From: Terracoccus sp. 273MFTsu3.1
Lineage (GTDB): Bacteria; Actinomycetota; Actinomycetes; Actinomycetales; Dermatophilaceae
DNA: 64,000 nucleotides
NCBI RefSeq assembly: GCF_000383675.1
Contig: NZ_KB911825.1
Coordinates: forward strand, 186,001-250,000
Direction of reading: 5' to 3'
The notes beneath the pieces were generated by a model. It saw only the letters and a list, made by a program, of their open reading frames with translations, did no database searches and was not told the origin of the DNA. The translations under genes and the position numbers were made by a program. Shown one piece after another: positions 53,801 to 62,251 of this stretch (positions within the stretch are counted from its first letter, which is position 1; every line of letters starts with the position of its first letter).

Positions 53801-56800
53801 TGTCGAAGCGGGCGCCCAGACCGAACTCGGGCGCGGCCGCCCCGTCCTGCCAGGCGTCGTGCGTGTAGATGACGAAGCCCTTGGTCGTGTTGACACCGGC
53901 CTTGAGGTGCAGCTGGAGGCCGACGCCGTAGGTGATGGCGTCGGTGTCGCCCGCCTTGAGGGCCAGGCCCGGGATGCCGATGTCGAGCGGCAGCTTCTTG
54001 CCGTCACCGAGACAGCCGGAGCCGGCCACACAGCCCTGCTCGGGGGTGACCGTGCCCGCCTTGATGGTGAAGGACAGGCTGATCCCGTTGATGCTCGTCG
54101 TCGGGCAGTCGGTGCGGTCGGGCTTCGTGCTCACGGGGGCGTATGCCGTGGCCGTGGCGGTGCCGTCGTCGGTGAAGGTCTGCGCGCTTCCGGCGATCGC
54201 GTCGACGACCTTGACGAGCTCGTAGGCGCCGCCGTCCTTGCTGCGCAGCACCTTGTACTTCGTGGCACCCGCTGCCGCCGACCACGAGACCGTGATCGAG
54301 TTGGCGCCGCCGAGGGTCGTCCACGACGTCGTCGTCGCGGCGCTCGGGGCCGAGGGGACGGTGTCGCCGCCCGTGCCGGTGCCGCTCCCCTGGCTCGCGA
54401 CGATCTCGTAGCGCCAGGCCGTGGAGCCCGTCGTGGACGGCGTGGCGGCGAGCGTCGGGGCGCCGGTCGGCTCGAGCTTGAGCTTGCACTCGTAGTTGAC
54501 CTCGAGCGTCGTCTTCTCCAGACCCGCCGCGGCGATCGCCTCGGCGAGCTTGTCGTTGACGTAGGTGCGGGCCTCGGCCGGGCTGGCCGGCACGTTGCCG
54601 AGCTTGGACTTGATCTCCGTCCGGAGCCGGCCGATGGAGTCGGCGCCCTGCTGGAGGTCCTTGCCGACGAACGGCAGCTTGCCGTCGAAGGTGGCCAGGC
54701 GCATGGCCTGCTCGATCTTCTCGAGGTAGCCGTCGAGGCCCGGCCCGATCTGGGTGAAGTCGGCGAAGGCGCTCGCGAACGCCGCGGACAGGTCGGGCAC
54801 CTCGAAGCGCTTCTTGGCGGCGTCGGGTGCCGGGAGGTTGCCCGTCAGGGTGGCGAGGTCGGCCGGGTTCGTGGAGTCCGGGAGCCGCAGCGCGATGGAG
54901 CCCAAGGAGGCCGCCGGGCTGCCCGGCACGGTCGCGTAGAGCGGGACGGTGCCGCAGACCATGAGCGGGGTCGCGAGGCCCTCACCGCAGTCGACCGGGG
55001 TGTTCGTGGCGTTGAAGCTCACGTCCAGGCCCGAGAGGAACGTCGAGAAGCTCACCGGGGTGTCGGCGGTGGCGCTCGCGTCGGCCAGGTCGAGGCTGAC
55101 GTCGGCCTTGAGGGAGACCTGCTTGGCGGCATCGCCGCCGGGGTCGCCGGCCGAGACCGTCAGCGGTCCGATGGTGCCCGCGACGCGGCCGTTGAAGCTG
55201 GCCGCGGCCGCGACGCTGACCTTCGAGTCGGCGAGGACCTTGAGCGAGGACGCGTCGCCCGGCCCCGTGCCGGGCGCGAGCGGCACGACGAGGCCGACGT
55301 CGACGCCGCCCTTGACGTGCACGGATCCCTGGCCCGTCGCGGCCGCCGAGACGAGCGACTGGTCGCCGCCGAGGTCGAGGCGCAGGGGGGCGTTCGTCTG
55401 GTAGTCGCGCTTCCAGTCGAGGTCGAGCACGACGCTCGGGGTCCCGGCGTCGTCGAGGTAGCGGAAGTGCAGCGCGCCGGTGCCGAGTCGCTCGTCGAGG
55501 AACGCGACGAGGTCCTGCATGTTCTGCGGCGGGTGCACCGACATGATGTCGATGGCGTCGTCGAGGGGCGAGCGGAAGGTGTATGCCGTGTCGTCGGCCG
55601 GTCGGGTCGTCCAGTTCTCGGTCAGGGTGACCGTGTCACCCGAGACCGACGCGACGACGGCCACCTGGGTGCCGACGATGACGGTGCGTCCGACGAAGGA
55701 CGTGTCGAACGTGCGGCCCACGTGCTGGAGGGTGTTCGCGCCGTAGTTGACGTCGCTGCCGACACCCGACGAGTCGCGCTGCATCAGGTCGCGCAGGGAG
55801 GTGCCGGTGCCGGGGATCTCGCGGCTGTAGACGCCCGACGCGCCGCCGGGCTGGGCGTCGGCGAGCTGGGCGGCGAGGGTCTGGAGGGTCTTGAGCACGA
55901 TCGCGAAGAGCTCGGCCTGCGAGCCGGGCTTGATGTCGAGCGCGAAGATCCGGCTCAGCCGGCTGAGGTCCAGCTGCGGTCCGTCGGTCCCGGTGAGCTG
56001 GGTCAGGTCGTTCCACGAGGCGGAGACGCCGACGTCGGTGCCGGCGGGCAGGAAGCCGTCCGCCTCGGGGATCGAGGCCTTGAGGTCGGCGGTGGCACGG
56101 ACGTGGACGTCGACGTCGAGCAGGTCAGCGGCCTTGCTCGGCCCGGTCGGGCTCGCCGTGACGAGCTGCTCGAAGAGCTGCCGCAGACGGATGTCGTGCT
56201 GGGCGTCCCCGGCCTGCTTGAGGCCGATCGAGAGCATGTGCCCCGAGCCGGCGGCCGAGCAGTCGGCGGGCGCAGCGCTGTTGCACACCGCGAGGTGTCC
56301 CTTGAGGCGCACCTGGAAGAAGCCGGCGTTGGCGGTGAAGTCGACCGCGGTGTCGATCGGGAAGTCGGCCGTGAGGAGCGGGCTGCCGGTGCGGATGAGC
56401 ACGCGGTCGGCGCCCAACGGGAGCGAGGTGACGTTGGTCTTGAACGCCCCGGTCGTCTCGACGAAGGGGCAGGCCTCGGTGTTGCCCTCGAAGCCGATGC
56501 ACGCCGCACCGGTACGGGCGTCCTGCAGGTCGAGCACGAGCGTCAGGTCCGCCGCGAACGACGGCTTGACGGTGGCGAAGGTCTGGGCGGAGTTCGCCCG
56601 CAGGATGCCGCGGCGCGGTCCACCGGCGACGGGCTGGTCGGTCAACATGTCGCCGAAGGTCACGGCGCCGAGCTGGGCCTCGGGACCGACGATGACGAAC
56701 GGCGTTGCAGCAGAAGGCTGTCCGCCGATCCAGGGTCCAGACAGTGTCAGCGCGTTCTTCGTGTTCGAGGCGACCTCACCGGCTGACGTGCCCGCCATGA

Positions 56801-58352
56801 CGCGCATGCCGGTCCACTGGTTCGCCTGCCACGGCTGGGACCCGTCGTCGAGCGTGAGGCCGGTGGCTGCATACGTGGCAGAGGGCCGGGAGGTGCGGGC
56901 ACTGCCGGCGTCCATGGCGACCCCGGTGCTCGGCGCGGTCTTGACCATCCGCATGCGGAAGACGAGCTTGCTCGTCGTCGGGTCCCACGCGAGGTCGTCG
57001 AGGCCGATGCCGGCTGCCTTGAGCTTGCCGATGAGGTCCTGGATCGAGTCGAACGTCGGGTTGCCGACGGTCGTCGCGTCGAAGCCGGGAGGCGTCGGCT
57101 GGTCGGGGTCGGGCTGCTGGACGACGTTCGCCTTGAGGAAGTCGACGAGGACCTGGTTGGCCTTGACGGCATCGGACACGGTGCCGCGCAGGAACGGCAG
57201 GTCGAGGTTGCCGGTCGTCGGGAGGGGGCCGGCACCGTCAGGGTCGAACTTCGCCTGCTGGATGCCGGTGAGGGCGACCGCGACCTGCGCGAGGCCGTCG
57301 GCGAGGTCGCGCAGGCTCATGTTCTGGAACTTGCCGACGAGGGCGGCCAGGCTCGGCGCCGAGACGGTCGGCGTGCCCGTCGAGATGTTCGGCCACGTCA
57401 GGGTGACGTCGGCCGCGACGTTGGCGGGGAAGCTGACCCCGGCGATGCCGCTCGTGTCGGCGGCGACCGACAGGGTGCCGCCGACCGAGCCCGGCGTGCC
57501 GGGGTCGGAGGGCGAGCCCGTCGGGTCGAGGGCGGCCGAGACGAGGCCGGCCAGGGAGCCGTCCGCGGCGAGCTCGCCGTCGCCGACCGCGGCCGCGTCG
57601 AAGGCGAGGATCCCGTCGTTGTTCGGGTCGTTGACGCGGGCGTACGCGTGGGCCCTGACGGTGAAGTCCGTGCTCTCGAGCGTGACGCCGAGGATCCCGA
57701 CGGCCGCCTTGGCCGCGCCGGACAGCTGTGCCGTGACGTCGACGTCGAGCCGCGGCGCGTGGGCCGTGTCGCTGGCCAGATAGACGCGGTTGGTCGTCGG
57801 TCCGGTCCAGACGACCCAGAGCGAGAGCGTGGCCTCGACGGTGGCCGTGACCCCCTTGGGCGAGGACAGCTCGACCTTGGGGCTCGTGGAGCTGACGGTG
57901 AGCGCCTGCTGGGTCGCCGTGCGGGTCACGACGAGGTTGACGTGGACGCGCTTGCCGTCACCGAGGTCGTCGACGGAGACGTCGAGCGTCCCGGTCCGAC
58001 CTCCGGGCAGGGCGACCGACTCGCCCGACGTCGCGAGGTCGGCCCACGTCGTCGTGCCGGCGAGGGCCGGGGCCACGCCCTTGTCGATGAGGTCGTCGGC
58101 GCCGGCGAGGCCGCCGGGGCTCGCCGACACGAAGGGGATCGGCTTGCCGAGCGCGCCGATGCCGGCGAGCCCGGAGGTCCAGGCGGCGAGGTTCCGCGAC
58201 CCTCCGCTGCCGCCCAGCAGTGCGACGACGCGGTCGACCCCGGGATCGGGGTCGGCGGCATACGCAGGCGACTGGCCGGCGAGCGCTCCCACGACGACGA
58301 GGAGCGAGGTGAGACCGGCTCCGAGGGCACGACGAATCGACTTGCGCACCAT
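47817..58352 (-). CDS. Giant secreted RTX (calcium-binding repeat) protein, about 3,511 residues
   Basis: A Sec signal peptide ends at SPAYA (residue 32). Residues about 33-2130 are beta-rich with many Asp, Gly, Thr and Val and include an Fn3-like segment near 1333-1396 (SITVSWSAAAGATKYKVLRS). From about 2137 to 3410 come dozens of RTX nonapeptides (GGxGxDxxx, e.g. GGAGDDRIV, GGDGDDAIT), which bind calcium as parallel beta rolls. The last 100 residues are unique, with HCNSAYGGFNDVRQHSP, and end EAACQN. No LPXTG motif or membrane helix follows, and no type I exporter is nearby; the signal peptide points to Sec. Likely an extracellular adhesin, S-layer-like or matrix protein. The ATG at 58352 has GGGGAG just upstream; the frame is open for 20 further codons. 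Confidence 0.9.
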   Translation of the reverse strand: MVRKSIRRALGAGLTSLLVVVGALAGQSPAYAADPDPGVDRVVALLGGSGGSRNLAAWTSGLAGIGALGKPIPFVSASPGGLAGADDLIDKGVAPALAGTTTWADLATSGESVALPGGRTGTLDVSVDDLGDGKRVHVNLVVTRTATQQALTVSSTSPKVELSSPKGVTATVEATLSLWVVWTGPTTNRVYLASDTAHAPRLDVDVTAQLSGAAKAAVGILGVTLESTDFTVRAHAYARVNDPNNDGILAFDAAAVGDGELAADGSLAGLVSAALDPTGSPSDPGTPGSVGGTLSVAADTSGIAGVSFPANVAADVTLTWPNISTGTPTVSAPSLAALVGKFQNMSLRDLADGLAQVAVALTGIQQAKFDPDGAGPLPTTGNLDLPFLRGTVSDAVKANQVLVDFLKANVVQQPDPDQPTPPGFDATTVGNPTFDSIQDLIGKLKAAGIGLDDLAWDPTTSKLVFRMRMVKTAPSTGVAMDAGSARTSRPSATYAATGLTLDDGSQPWQANQWTGMRVMAGTSAGEVASNTKNALTLSGPWIGGQPSAATPFVIVGPEAQLGAVTFGDMLTDQPVAGGPRRGILRANSAQTFATVKPSFAADLTLVLDLQDARTGAACIGFEGNTEACPFVETTGAFKTNVTSLPLGADRVLIRTGSPLLTADFPIDTAVDFTANAGFFQVRLKGHLAVCNSAAPADCSAAGSGHMLSIGLKQAGDAQHDIRLRQLFEQLVTASPTGPSKAADLLDVDVHVRATADLKASIPEADGFLPAGTDVGVSASWNDLTQLTGTDGPQLDLSRLSRIFALDIKPGSQAELFAIVLKTLQTLAAQLADAQPGGASGVYSREIPGTGTSLRDLMQRDSSGVGSDVNYGANTLQHVGRTFDTSFVGRTVIVGTQVAVVASVSGDTVTLTENWTTRPADDTAYTFRSPLDDAIDIMSVHPPQNMQDLVAFLDERLGTGALHFRYLDDAGTPSVVLDLDWKRDYQTNAPLRLDLGGDQSLVSAAATGQGSVHVKGGVDVGLVVPLAPGTGPGDASSLKVLADSKVSVAAAASFNGRVAGTIGPLTVSAGDPGGDAAKQVSLKADVSLDLADASATADTPVSFSTFLSGLDVSFNATNTPVDCGEGLATPLMVCGTVPLYATVPGSPAASLGSIALRLPDSTNPADLATLTGNLPAPDAAKKRFEVPDLSAAFASAFADFTQIGPGLDGYLEKIEQAMRLATFDGKLPFVGKDLQQGADSIGRLRTEIKSKLGNVPASPAEARTYVNDKLAEAIAAAGLEKTTLEVNYECKLKLEPTGAPTLAATPSTTGSTAWRYEIVASQGSGTGTGGDTVPSAPSAATTTSWTTLGGANSITVSWSAAAGATKYKVLRSKDGGAYELVKVVDAIAGSAQTFTDDGTATATAYAPVSTKPDRTDCPTTSINGISLSFTIKAGTVTPEQGCVAGSGCLGDGKKLPLDIGIPGLALKAGDTDAITYGVGLQLHLKAGVNTTKGFVIYTHDAWQDGAAAPEFGLGARFDMPASMKAQLAFLDIDVTKNGTAPLFAGAFLVDLKSRDTTESDGSVLTVADIGDGDASSLFGISLTAKVKADWIVKASVDSVLPGVQANFVLGWEFTNQDLKHLGAPTIEFKEVAIDAGGFLSNLLGPVLKKVKSVTGPLQPVLDTLYAPIPVLSDLSRMAGGGDVSLMTLAKTFNTLAGGPKLDFVDKIAALTTLINNLPDCGGGGPSCLIPIGSFTVSGDKALDTDVSPTSSLAPGTAGSLIKTASAASPDTVKSALNSKGGKGNVFGAGGAAGSASKSGFTFPILDNPSSVFSLLMGSDVSLVEFDSGPLTLGFTWRQSFGPVYAPPPVMVTLSGSASVTLRFMAGLDTAGIRYAVEAAQQGAAVNPVKLLDGLYFKTTDSEGRPVPVVQLDGEIAAGAAVTAVIITVGIEGGLHLTIGFHWNDPNNDGKFRVSEFLHAAVNNPLCLFTTTGRLSLFLRLYVTLGFSPFSVSFSINLADITLLDFTAQPNCTPPPPRLGGTSGDTLVVFAGRFGTDTQRGEPWGNTSETDADVVKVTALHFAQTDDDPAGTNAGFDGFAIQMLGERREYLDPTLKRVVVDGRGSSTPLVVSFVGDGKKDSDPSSAGGAGDLRSFDKDAIVFGTPGKDQIQTGTGSSWVDGGAGDDRIVTADAVGQVARVAGGDGDDAITTGQGDDLVTGDGSLPSPTKAFSATLNAVDDANWPKKSPISLGDLVDPDQLSVDPTTRSQATGGADTISVGLGRNRVDAGPGDDKVGVAADRPDGSGTTIRSKGNVLVGGLGSDSVTGGTGPDTIYTSSEQTFGVDAAGQPDTLTTPSGQPTVPNIVETGSGDDVVYGSREQDVVTSHSAPSEHARILGGGGEDALVGGYGSDAIYGGPGDDYVVAEPSRVGGLAAAETIEGVTFGHTRLVEHQALPTGTAPSPKTLVGGRGSDHVIGGDGASTIFGDTLRDAATVTAVADETCRAGSPVASDPVPEGTSGGSDPSTDDGPDLITGGAGVDTISAGGAADRVDARGGDDLVCGQQGDDVLFGGDGADRAWGGTGQDRGYGGQGLDLLFGNAGPDVLYGQEAADVIEGNDGADWASGGDGDDVVYGGTRAAGRTDTDPADAGDVLSGDTGRDILIGDNGTVDDPSSSADPDAVPFDLAGTALDAGRGDQLFGGAGDDTAYGGLGDDRVNGGDDADHLEGNNGSDLVHGDRGEDEVVGGSFQQSTAGVGRPDTGDVLFGDAGPDIVTGDNAVVTSGVGAVDSTPITRMRGFAATHRITLLDLGASPVLANSGADQVFGGDDADVVLGQRGTDRLKGDAGDDYVEGGPDVDWVEGDLGDDDLVGGSSTPSAGSGVTTAGQPDTDDAVYGGPGDDVVLGDNGQVLRPVPGQAPTSVTVRLGSSPGTAMTPRVVEPYDRSVGAGFLTTPSATLYGFDRLSGGDGVDVLEGQDGNDVVTGDAGADHVQGNGGADALFGDLPFGTASAHGTAATALSAPWPGSASPVALLRGTSTDAGQDDIVGGTPTPGFRDGADVIEGNGGDDVVLGDNGSLLRTLVGAAGARSEKAYADRYPDGPLPADATASRTHDPALPGPSTRFCSTTQATCEVVGAFGADVIWGDDGNDGIWGQDGDDTVSGGAGDDDLYGELGNDRLTGDSGRDAIVGDRGGIVNQYLSAGDSPAVFTSSLNSPPKESFTGFPRTAYDRRVDLLHDVDGDQWIGASTDASMPHNGMDEGGRDLIRGGTDDDTIHAGYGDDVANGDSGGDDVYGDDGEDVLWGGQGCDAGLDGNTPDCRTNGAFDPSSRGTGDRFVDHLFGGAGESDPAKQDVLGSDLLDLRPRGSYTPGTGCTLGDWPLTSGTKKAVTTVDPCLWFEMTGTDDADPANNNHHQGTDWIYGGWDRDVMQGDVTANGPNAGDRLIDWNGAYNLFSHCNSAYGGFNDVRQHSPAMQDFLQQLAWATSAGRSATDVTTAGTSAFRELALVHPGETEHGAGAAYPGTPGHFDEAACQN

Positions 58353-58575
58353 GATACTCCCCATGCGGGGGCGTGCCGTGTGCTCGTTCCCTGCGCGAGC
58401 CGTGTCCGCCACGCCATCCCTCGGCCCAAGGTATTGAGGAACACGTCACATGTCCGGAAAACCCCCGGAACTCATTGCGAATCGGTGATATCGGGGCGCA
58501 TGTGACACATGGGACAAAGGGGTCGCCCGACCCGGCGTGCGCCCGACCGGTGGCTCGCGATGGCAGGATGCGGCC

Positions 58576-59040
58576 ATGGCCGACAAGAGCTTCCACATCA
58601 GCCGCGAGACGACGATCGCCGCTCCCCCTGAGCGGATCCACGCTCTCGTCAACGACTTCCACGAGTGGCGGGCCTGGTCGCCCTGGGAGGGCCTCGACCC
58701 GGCGATGGAGCGCACGTACGCCGGCCCGTCGTCCGGTGTGGGCGCCGTCTACGCCTGGCGCGGCAACAGCAAGGCCGGCGAGGGCCGCATGGAGATCCTC
58801 GAGTCGGAGCCGCAGCACCTCGCCGTGGACCTGCTCTTCGCCGCCCCGATGAAGGCGCACAACCGCGTGGACTTCACGCTGACGCCCGCGGGCGACGGCA
58901 CCCGGGTCGAGTGGGCCATGACCGGCCCACAGAACCTCGTCATGCGCCTCATGAGCAGGGTGTGGTCGATGGAGAAGCTCATCGGGCCCGACTTCGAGAA
59001 GGGTCTTGCGCAGCTCAAGCGCGCCGCCGAGAGCGCCTGA
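58576..59040 (+). CDS. SRPBCC-family protein (polyketide cyclase-like)
   Basis: A 154-residue START/Bet v1-like protein. SRETTIAAPPERIHALVND is the first strand and helix, FHEWRAWSPWEG the usual Trp-rich turn, and a C-terminal amphipathic helix ends with LAQLKRAAES. It probably binds a hydrophobic ligand. It is coupled to a GNAT gene by a TGATG overlap and diverges from the RTX gene. Confidence 0.9.
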   Translation: MADKSFHISRETTIAAPPERIHALVNDFHEWRAWSPWEGLDPAMERTYAGPSSGVGAVYAWRGNSKAGEGRMEILESEPQHLAVDLLFAAPMKAHNRVDFTLTPAGDGTRVEWAMTGPQNLVMRLMSRVWSMEKLIGPDFEKGLAQLKRAAESA

Positions 59041-59495
59041 TGGGCATCGAGATCCGGCCGGCGAGCCGCGACGACGTGCCGGCGATCGTCGCCATGCTCG
59101 CCGACGACCCGCTCGGCGCCGCCCGTGAGGACCTCGGCGACCTGCACGCCTACGACGCGGCGTACGACCGGGTGGTGGCCGACCCCGGGCAGCACCTCGT
59201 CGTCGCCGAGCGTGACGGCATCGTCGTCGGCACGCTCCAGCTCACCGTCATCCCGGGGCTGTCCCGGCGTGGAGCCACGCGCTCGGTCATCGAGGGCGTG
59301 CGCGTCTCCCGCGACGAGCGCGGCACGGGTCTCGGGACGGAGCTCGTCACGTGGGCCGTCGAGGAGTCACGCCGCCTCGGGTGCACCCTCGTGCAGCTGA
59401 CGAGCGACGCGAGCCGCACGGACGCCCGCCGCTTCTACGAGCGGCTCGGCTTCGTCGCCTCGCACGTCGGCTTCAAGCTCGCCCTCGACGACTGA
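59040..59495 (+). CDS. GNAT-family N-acetyltransferase
   Basis: A 151-residue single-domain GNAT. VSRDERGTGLGTELVTWAVE is the acetyl-CoA site and ARRFYERLGFVASHVGFKL the C-terminal block. The ATG shares its A with the TGA of the SRPBCC gene, giving coupled translation. Substrate unknown. Confidence 0.92.
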   Translation: MGIEIRPASRDDVPAIVAMLADDPLGAAREDLGDLHAYDAAYDRVVADPGQHLVVAERDGIVVGTLQLTVIPGLSRRGATRSVIEGVRVSRDERGTGLGTELVTWAVEESRRLGCTLVQLTSDASRTDARRFYERLGFVASHVGFKLALDD

Positions 59496-59566
59496 CCCCG
59501 CGGGCGCTGCCCACGGGGTCGGTCGTCACGCGACGGCTCCACTCGGAGGAAGCCGAAGACGCCTGC

Positions 59567-61525
59567 TCAGAAGATGCGGACCCGCTCGGCGTCGTCGAGC
59601 CACAGGGCGTCGCCGGGCTTGACCGCGAAGGCCTCGTGGAACTCGCTGAGGTTGCGCACGGCATTGCCGCGAACGTCCTGCGGCGAGTGCGGGTCGATGG
59701 CGAGCAGTCGGATGGCCTCGGCCTCGCGGGCCTTGCCCTTCCAGACCTGCGCCCAGCCGATGAAGAAGCGCTGCGGCCCGGTGAACCCGTCGAGCTCGGG
59801 CATGCCGGCGTCCTCGGTCGCGATGCGGTAGGCGGAGTAGCCGATCTGGAGGCCGCCGAGGTCGCCGATGTTCTCGCCGACGGTCAGACCGCCGTTGACC
59901 TTGTGGTCGTCGGACAGCCCCGCCGGGGTGTAGCCGCTGAACTGCTCGATGAGCCGCTGCGACAGGGCGTCGAACCGCTCGCGGTCGGCCTCCGTCCACC
60001 AGTCGCGCAGGGCTCCGGTGCCGTCGTAGCGCGAGCCCTGGTCGTCGAAGCCGTGGCCCAGCTCGTGACCGATGACGGCGCCGATGCCGCCGTAGTTGAC
60101 GGCGTCGTCGGCGTCGAGGTCGAAGAACGGCGGCTGCAGGATCGCGGCCGGGAAGACGATCTCATTCATCGACGGCATGTAGTAGGCGTTGACGTGCTGC
60201 GGCAGCATGAACCACTCGGTGCGGTCGATCGGACCGCCGATCTTGGCGAGGTTGCGGTCGACCTCGAAGGCCGAGCTGCGCCGCACGTTGCCCACGAGGT
60301 CGGTCGGGTCGATCTCGATGGCGGAGTAGTCACGCCACACGTCGGGGTAGCCGATCTTGGGCGTGAACGCGTCGAGCTTGTCGACGGCCTGCGCACGGGT
60401 GTCGGGACCCATCCACTCGAGCGACGAGAAGGACCGGCGGAAGGCCTCGACGAGGTTGGCGACGAGCTGCTGCATGCGCTCCTTGGCCGCAGGCGGGAAC
60501 CAGCGCTCGGCATAGAGCTGGCCGACGGCCTCGCCGACACACGACTCGACGACGGAGACGCCGCGCTTCCACCGCTCCTTGTTCTCCGGCTGGCCCGAGA
60601 GCGTGCGGCCGAAGAAGTCGAAGTCCTCGTCGACGAACGACTGCGGGAGCACCGACGCGAACTCCGACAGGACGTGCCACGTCAGCCACGAGCGCCAGTC
60701 GGCGACGTCGGTGGACTCGAGCGCGGCCCCGAGGCCGGTGACGAAGCTCGGCTGGCGCACGACGACCTTGTCGAACGAGCCCGCCGGGGCACCGAGGCCG
60801 GACAGCCACGCTTCCCAAGGGAACTGGGGCGCGAGTGCCTTGGCCTCGTCCAGTGAGTGGGCGTTGTAGGTCTTGATCGCGTCGCGGTTGCTCACGGTGT
60901 CCCAGTGCGACGCCGCAAGGAGGGTCTCGAGCGCCATGATGCTCGTGGCCTTGGCACCGGCGTCCGGGATGCCGGCGAGACCGAGCAGCCTCTCGATGTG
61001 CGCCACGTAGGCGGTGCGGATGTCGGCGTACTTGTCCTCGCGGTAGTAGGACTCGTCCGGCAGACCGAGACCGGCCTGCTCGAGGTAGACGACGTAGTCC
61101 TCCGGCGAGCGCTCGTCGGGCGACACGAAGTGCTGCAGGGCGCCGGCGACACCGTCACGGGCGACGCGGCCGAGGGCCGTCCCGAGCGAGTCGACGTCGT
61201 CGACCGCCGCGACCTCCGACAGCACCACCTGCAGGGGCGCGAGCCCGAGCTCCTCGATGCGGTCGGTGTCGGTGAAGCTGGCGTAGAGGTCGCCGACCTG
61301 GCGCTTCGGGGACCCCGGTGCGCCGGCCTCGTCGGCGGCTGCCTCCTCGATGAGGTCGCGCACCCGCGCGGTGGACTCCTCACGCAGGATGTCGAACGTG
61401 CCGAAGCGGGCCCGGTCGCCCGGGATCTCCGTCGTGTCGAGCCAGGTGCCGTTGACGAACCGGAACAGGTCGTCCTGCGGGCGGGCGGACCGGTCGAAAC
61501 CCTCGAGCGTGATGCCGGACTTCAT
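59567..61525 (-). CDS. M13-family metallopeptidase (neprilysin/PepO type)
   Basis: A 652-residue zinc endopeptidase. The zinc ligands are in VIGHELGHGFDDQG, the third ligand Glu is in GENIGDLGG, and NAYYMPSMNEIVFPA is the substrate-binding NAY motif. No signal peptide is seen, as in mycobacterial Zmp1, so it may act in the cytosol or leave by a non-Sec route. The ATG at 61525 has GGGGAG upstream and matches the family start; the frame is open 27 codons further. Confidence 0.95.
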   Translation of the reverse strand: MKSGITLEGFDRSARPQDDLFRFVNGTWLDTTEIPGDRARFGTFDILREESTARVRDLIEEAAADEAGAPGSPKRQVGDLYASFTDTDRIEELGLAPLQVVLSEVAAVDDVDSLGTALGRVARDGVAGALQHFVSPDERSPEDYVVYLEQAGLGLPDESYYREDKYADIRTAYVAHIERLLGLAGIPDAGAKATSIMALETLLAASHWDTVSNRDAIKTYNAHSLDEAKALAPQFPWEAWLSGLGAPAGSFDKVVVRQPSFVTGLGAALESTDVADWRSWLTWHVLSEFASVLPQSFVDEDFDFFGRTLSGQPENKERWKRGVSVVESCVGEAVGQLYAERWFPPAAKERMQQLVANLVEAFRRSFSSLEWMGPDTRAQAVDKLDAFTPKIGYPDVWRDYSAIEIDPTDLVGNVRRSSAFEVDRNLAKIGGPIDRTEWFMLPQHVNAYYMPSMNEIVFPAAILQPPFFDLDADDAVNYGGIGAVIGHELGHGFDDQGSRYDGTGALRDWWTEADRERFDALSQRLIEQFSGYTPAGLSDDHKVNGGLTVGENIGDLGGLQIGYSAYRIATEDAGMPELDGFTGPQRFFIGWAQVWKGKAREAEAIRLLAIDPHSPQDVRGNAVRNLSEFHEAFAVKPGDALWLDDAERVRIF

Positions 61526-61660
61526 GAGCACGTTCTCTCCCCACTGCGAGTGCCGGACCTGACCGGCGAGCGTGCTCCCGAGCCTAGTCACGACCGCCGA
61601 CGCCACGTGCGGCGACCACCCGAGGAGGTGTGCCGTGTGGCGGCGTCGGCGGCCTGTGGC

Positions 61661-62251
61661 TCAGCGCCGCATCCGGCCTGCGACGACGCCGGCGAGGCCG
61701 ACGAGCAGGAGCATCCCGCCGAAGGCGCCGACCATCGACGGGCCCACCATCCGGAAGCTGAGGTCGGCGTCGGTGAGGTTGGCGACGAGGATGTAGGCCG
61801 CCACGAGCATCGTCAGCAGGCCGAGCATGATCGAGCCGGGGCGCGGGCCCTTGCGGACCGTGACGAGGGCCGGGCGCGGGGCCGGCTGCGGTGCCGGCGT
61901 CGGCACCGTCGGCGCCGGCCACGAGGGATCGGGCGCCGAGGTCGTCGGCGGCGGCAGGTGCGGGAGGCGGGCTCCGGCGGCGACGGCGTCGTCGGGGACC
62001 GGCGTCGCGGGCTCGACGCGGAAGGGCGTCGACGCGGGCAGCGCCTGGGTCGACGTGGACGGGATCGTCGTCGTCTCCGCCGGGTCGGGCGTCGGGCCGG
62101 GCGTCAGTGCCGGGTCGGGCGTCGGTGCCGGGTCGGCCGTCGGGTCGCGGAACTCCGCCGTCGGGTCGGGGGTGTCGGTGCTGCTCATGTCGCTGCTCTC
62201 CGCTGGGTTCGTCATCGGGTCGTTCGTCGGGTTCTGGGCTCCGGCGCTCAT
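61661..62251 (-). CDS. Proline-rich protein with two C-terminal membrane helices
   Basis: 196 residues. The first 130 are low complexity, rich in Pro, Thr, Asp and Ala. Two hydrophobic helices follow (SIMLGLLTMLVAAYILVA and MVGAFGGMLLLVGLAGVV). I do not recognise the function. Its ATG overlaps the stop of the PspC/LiaF-like gene by 4 bases, so it is an accessory part of that envelope-stress locus. Confidence 0.8.
   Translation of the reverse strand: MSAGAQNPTNDPMTNPAESSDMSSTDTPDPTAEFRDPTADPAPTPDPALTPGPTPDPAETTTIPSTSTQALPASTPFRVEPATPVPDDAVAAGARLPHLPPPTTSAPDPSWPAPTVPTPAPQPAPRPALVTVRKGPRPGSIMLGLLTMLVAAYILVANLTDADLSFRMVGPSMVGAFGGMLLLVGLAGVVAGRMRR

Noticed and set aside
58440-58520. CRP/GlxR-type site upstream of the RTX gene (TCACATG ... 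CATGTGACA)
   Set aside because: The TGTGA/TCACA halves are not at the 6-base spacing required, and symmetry is poor beyond seven bases.
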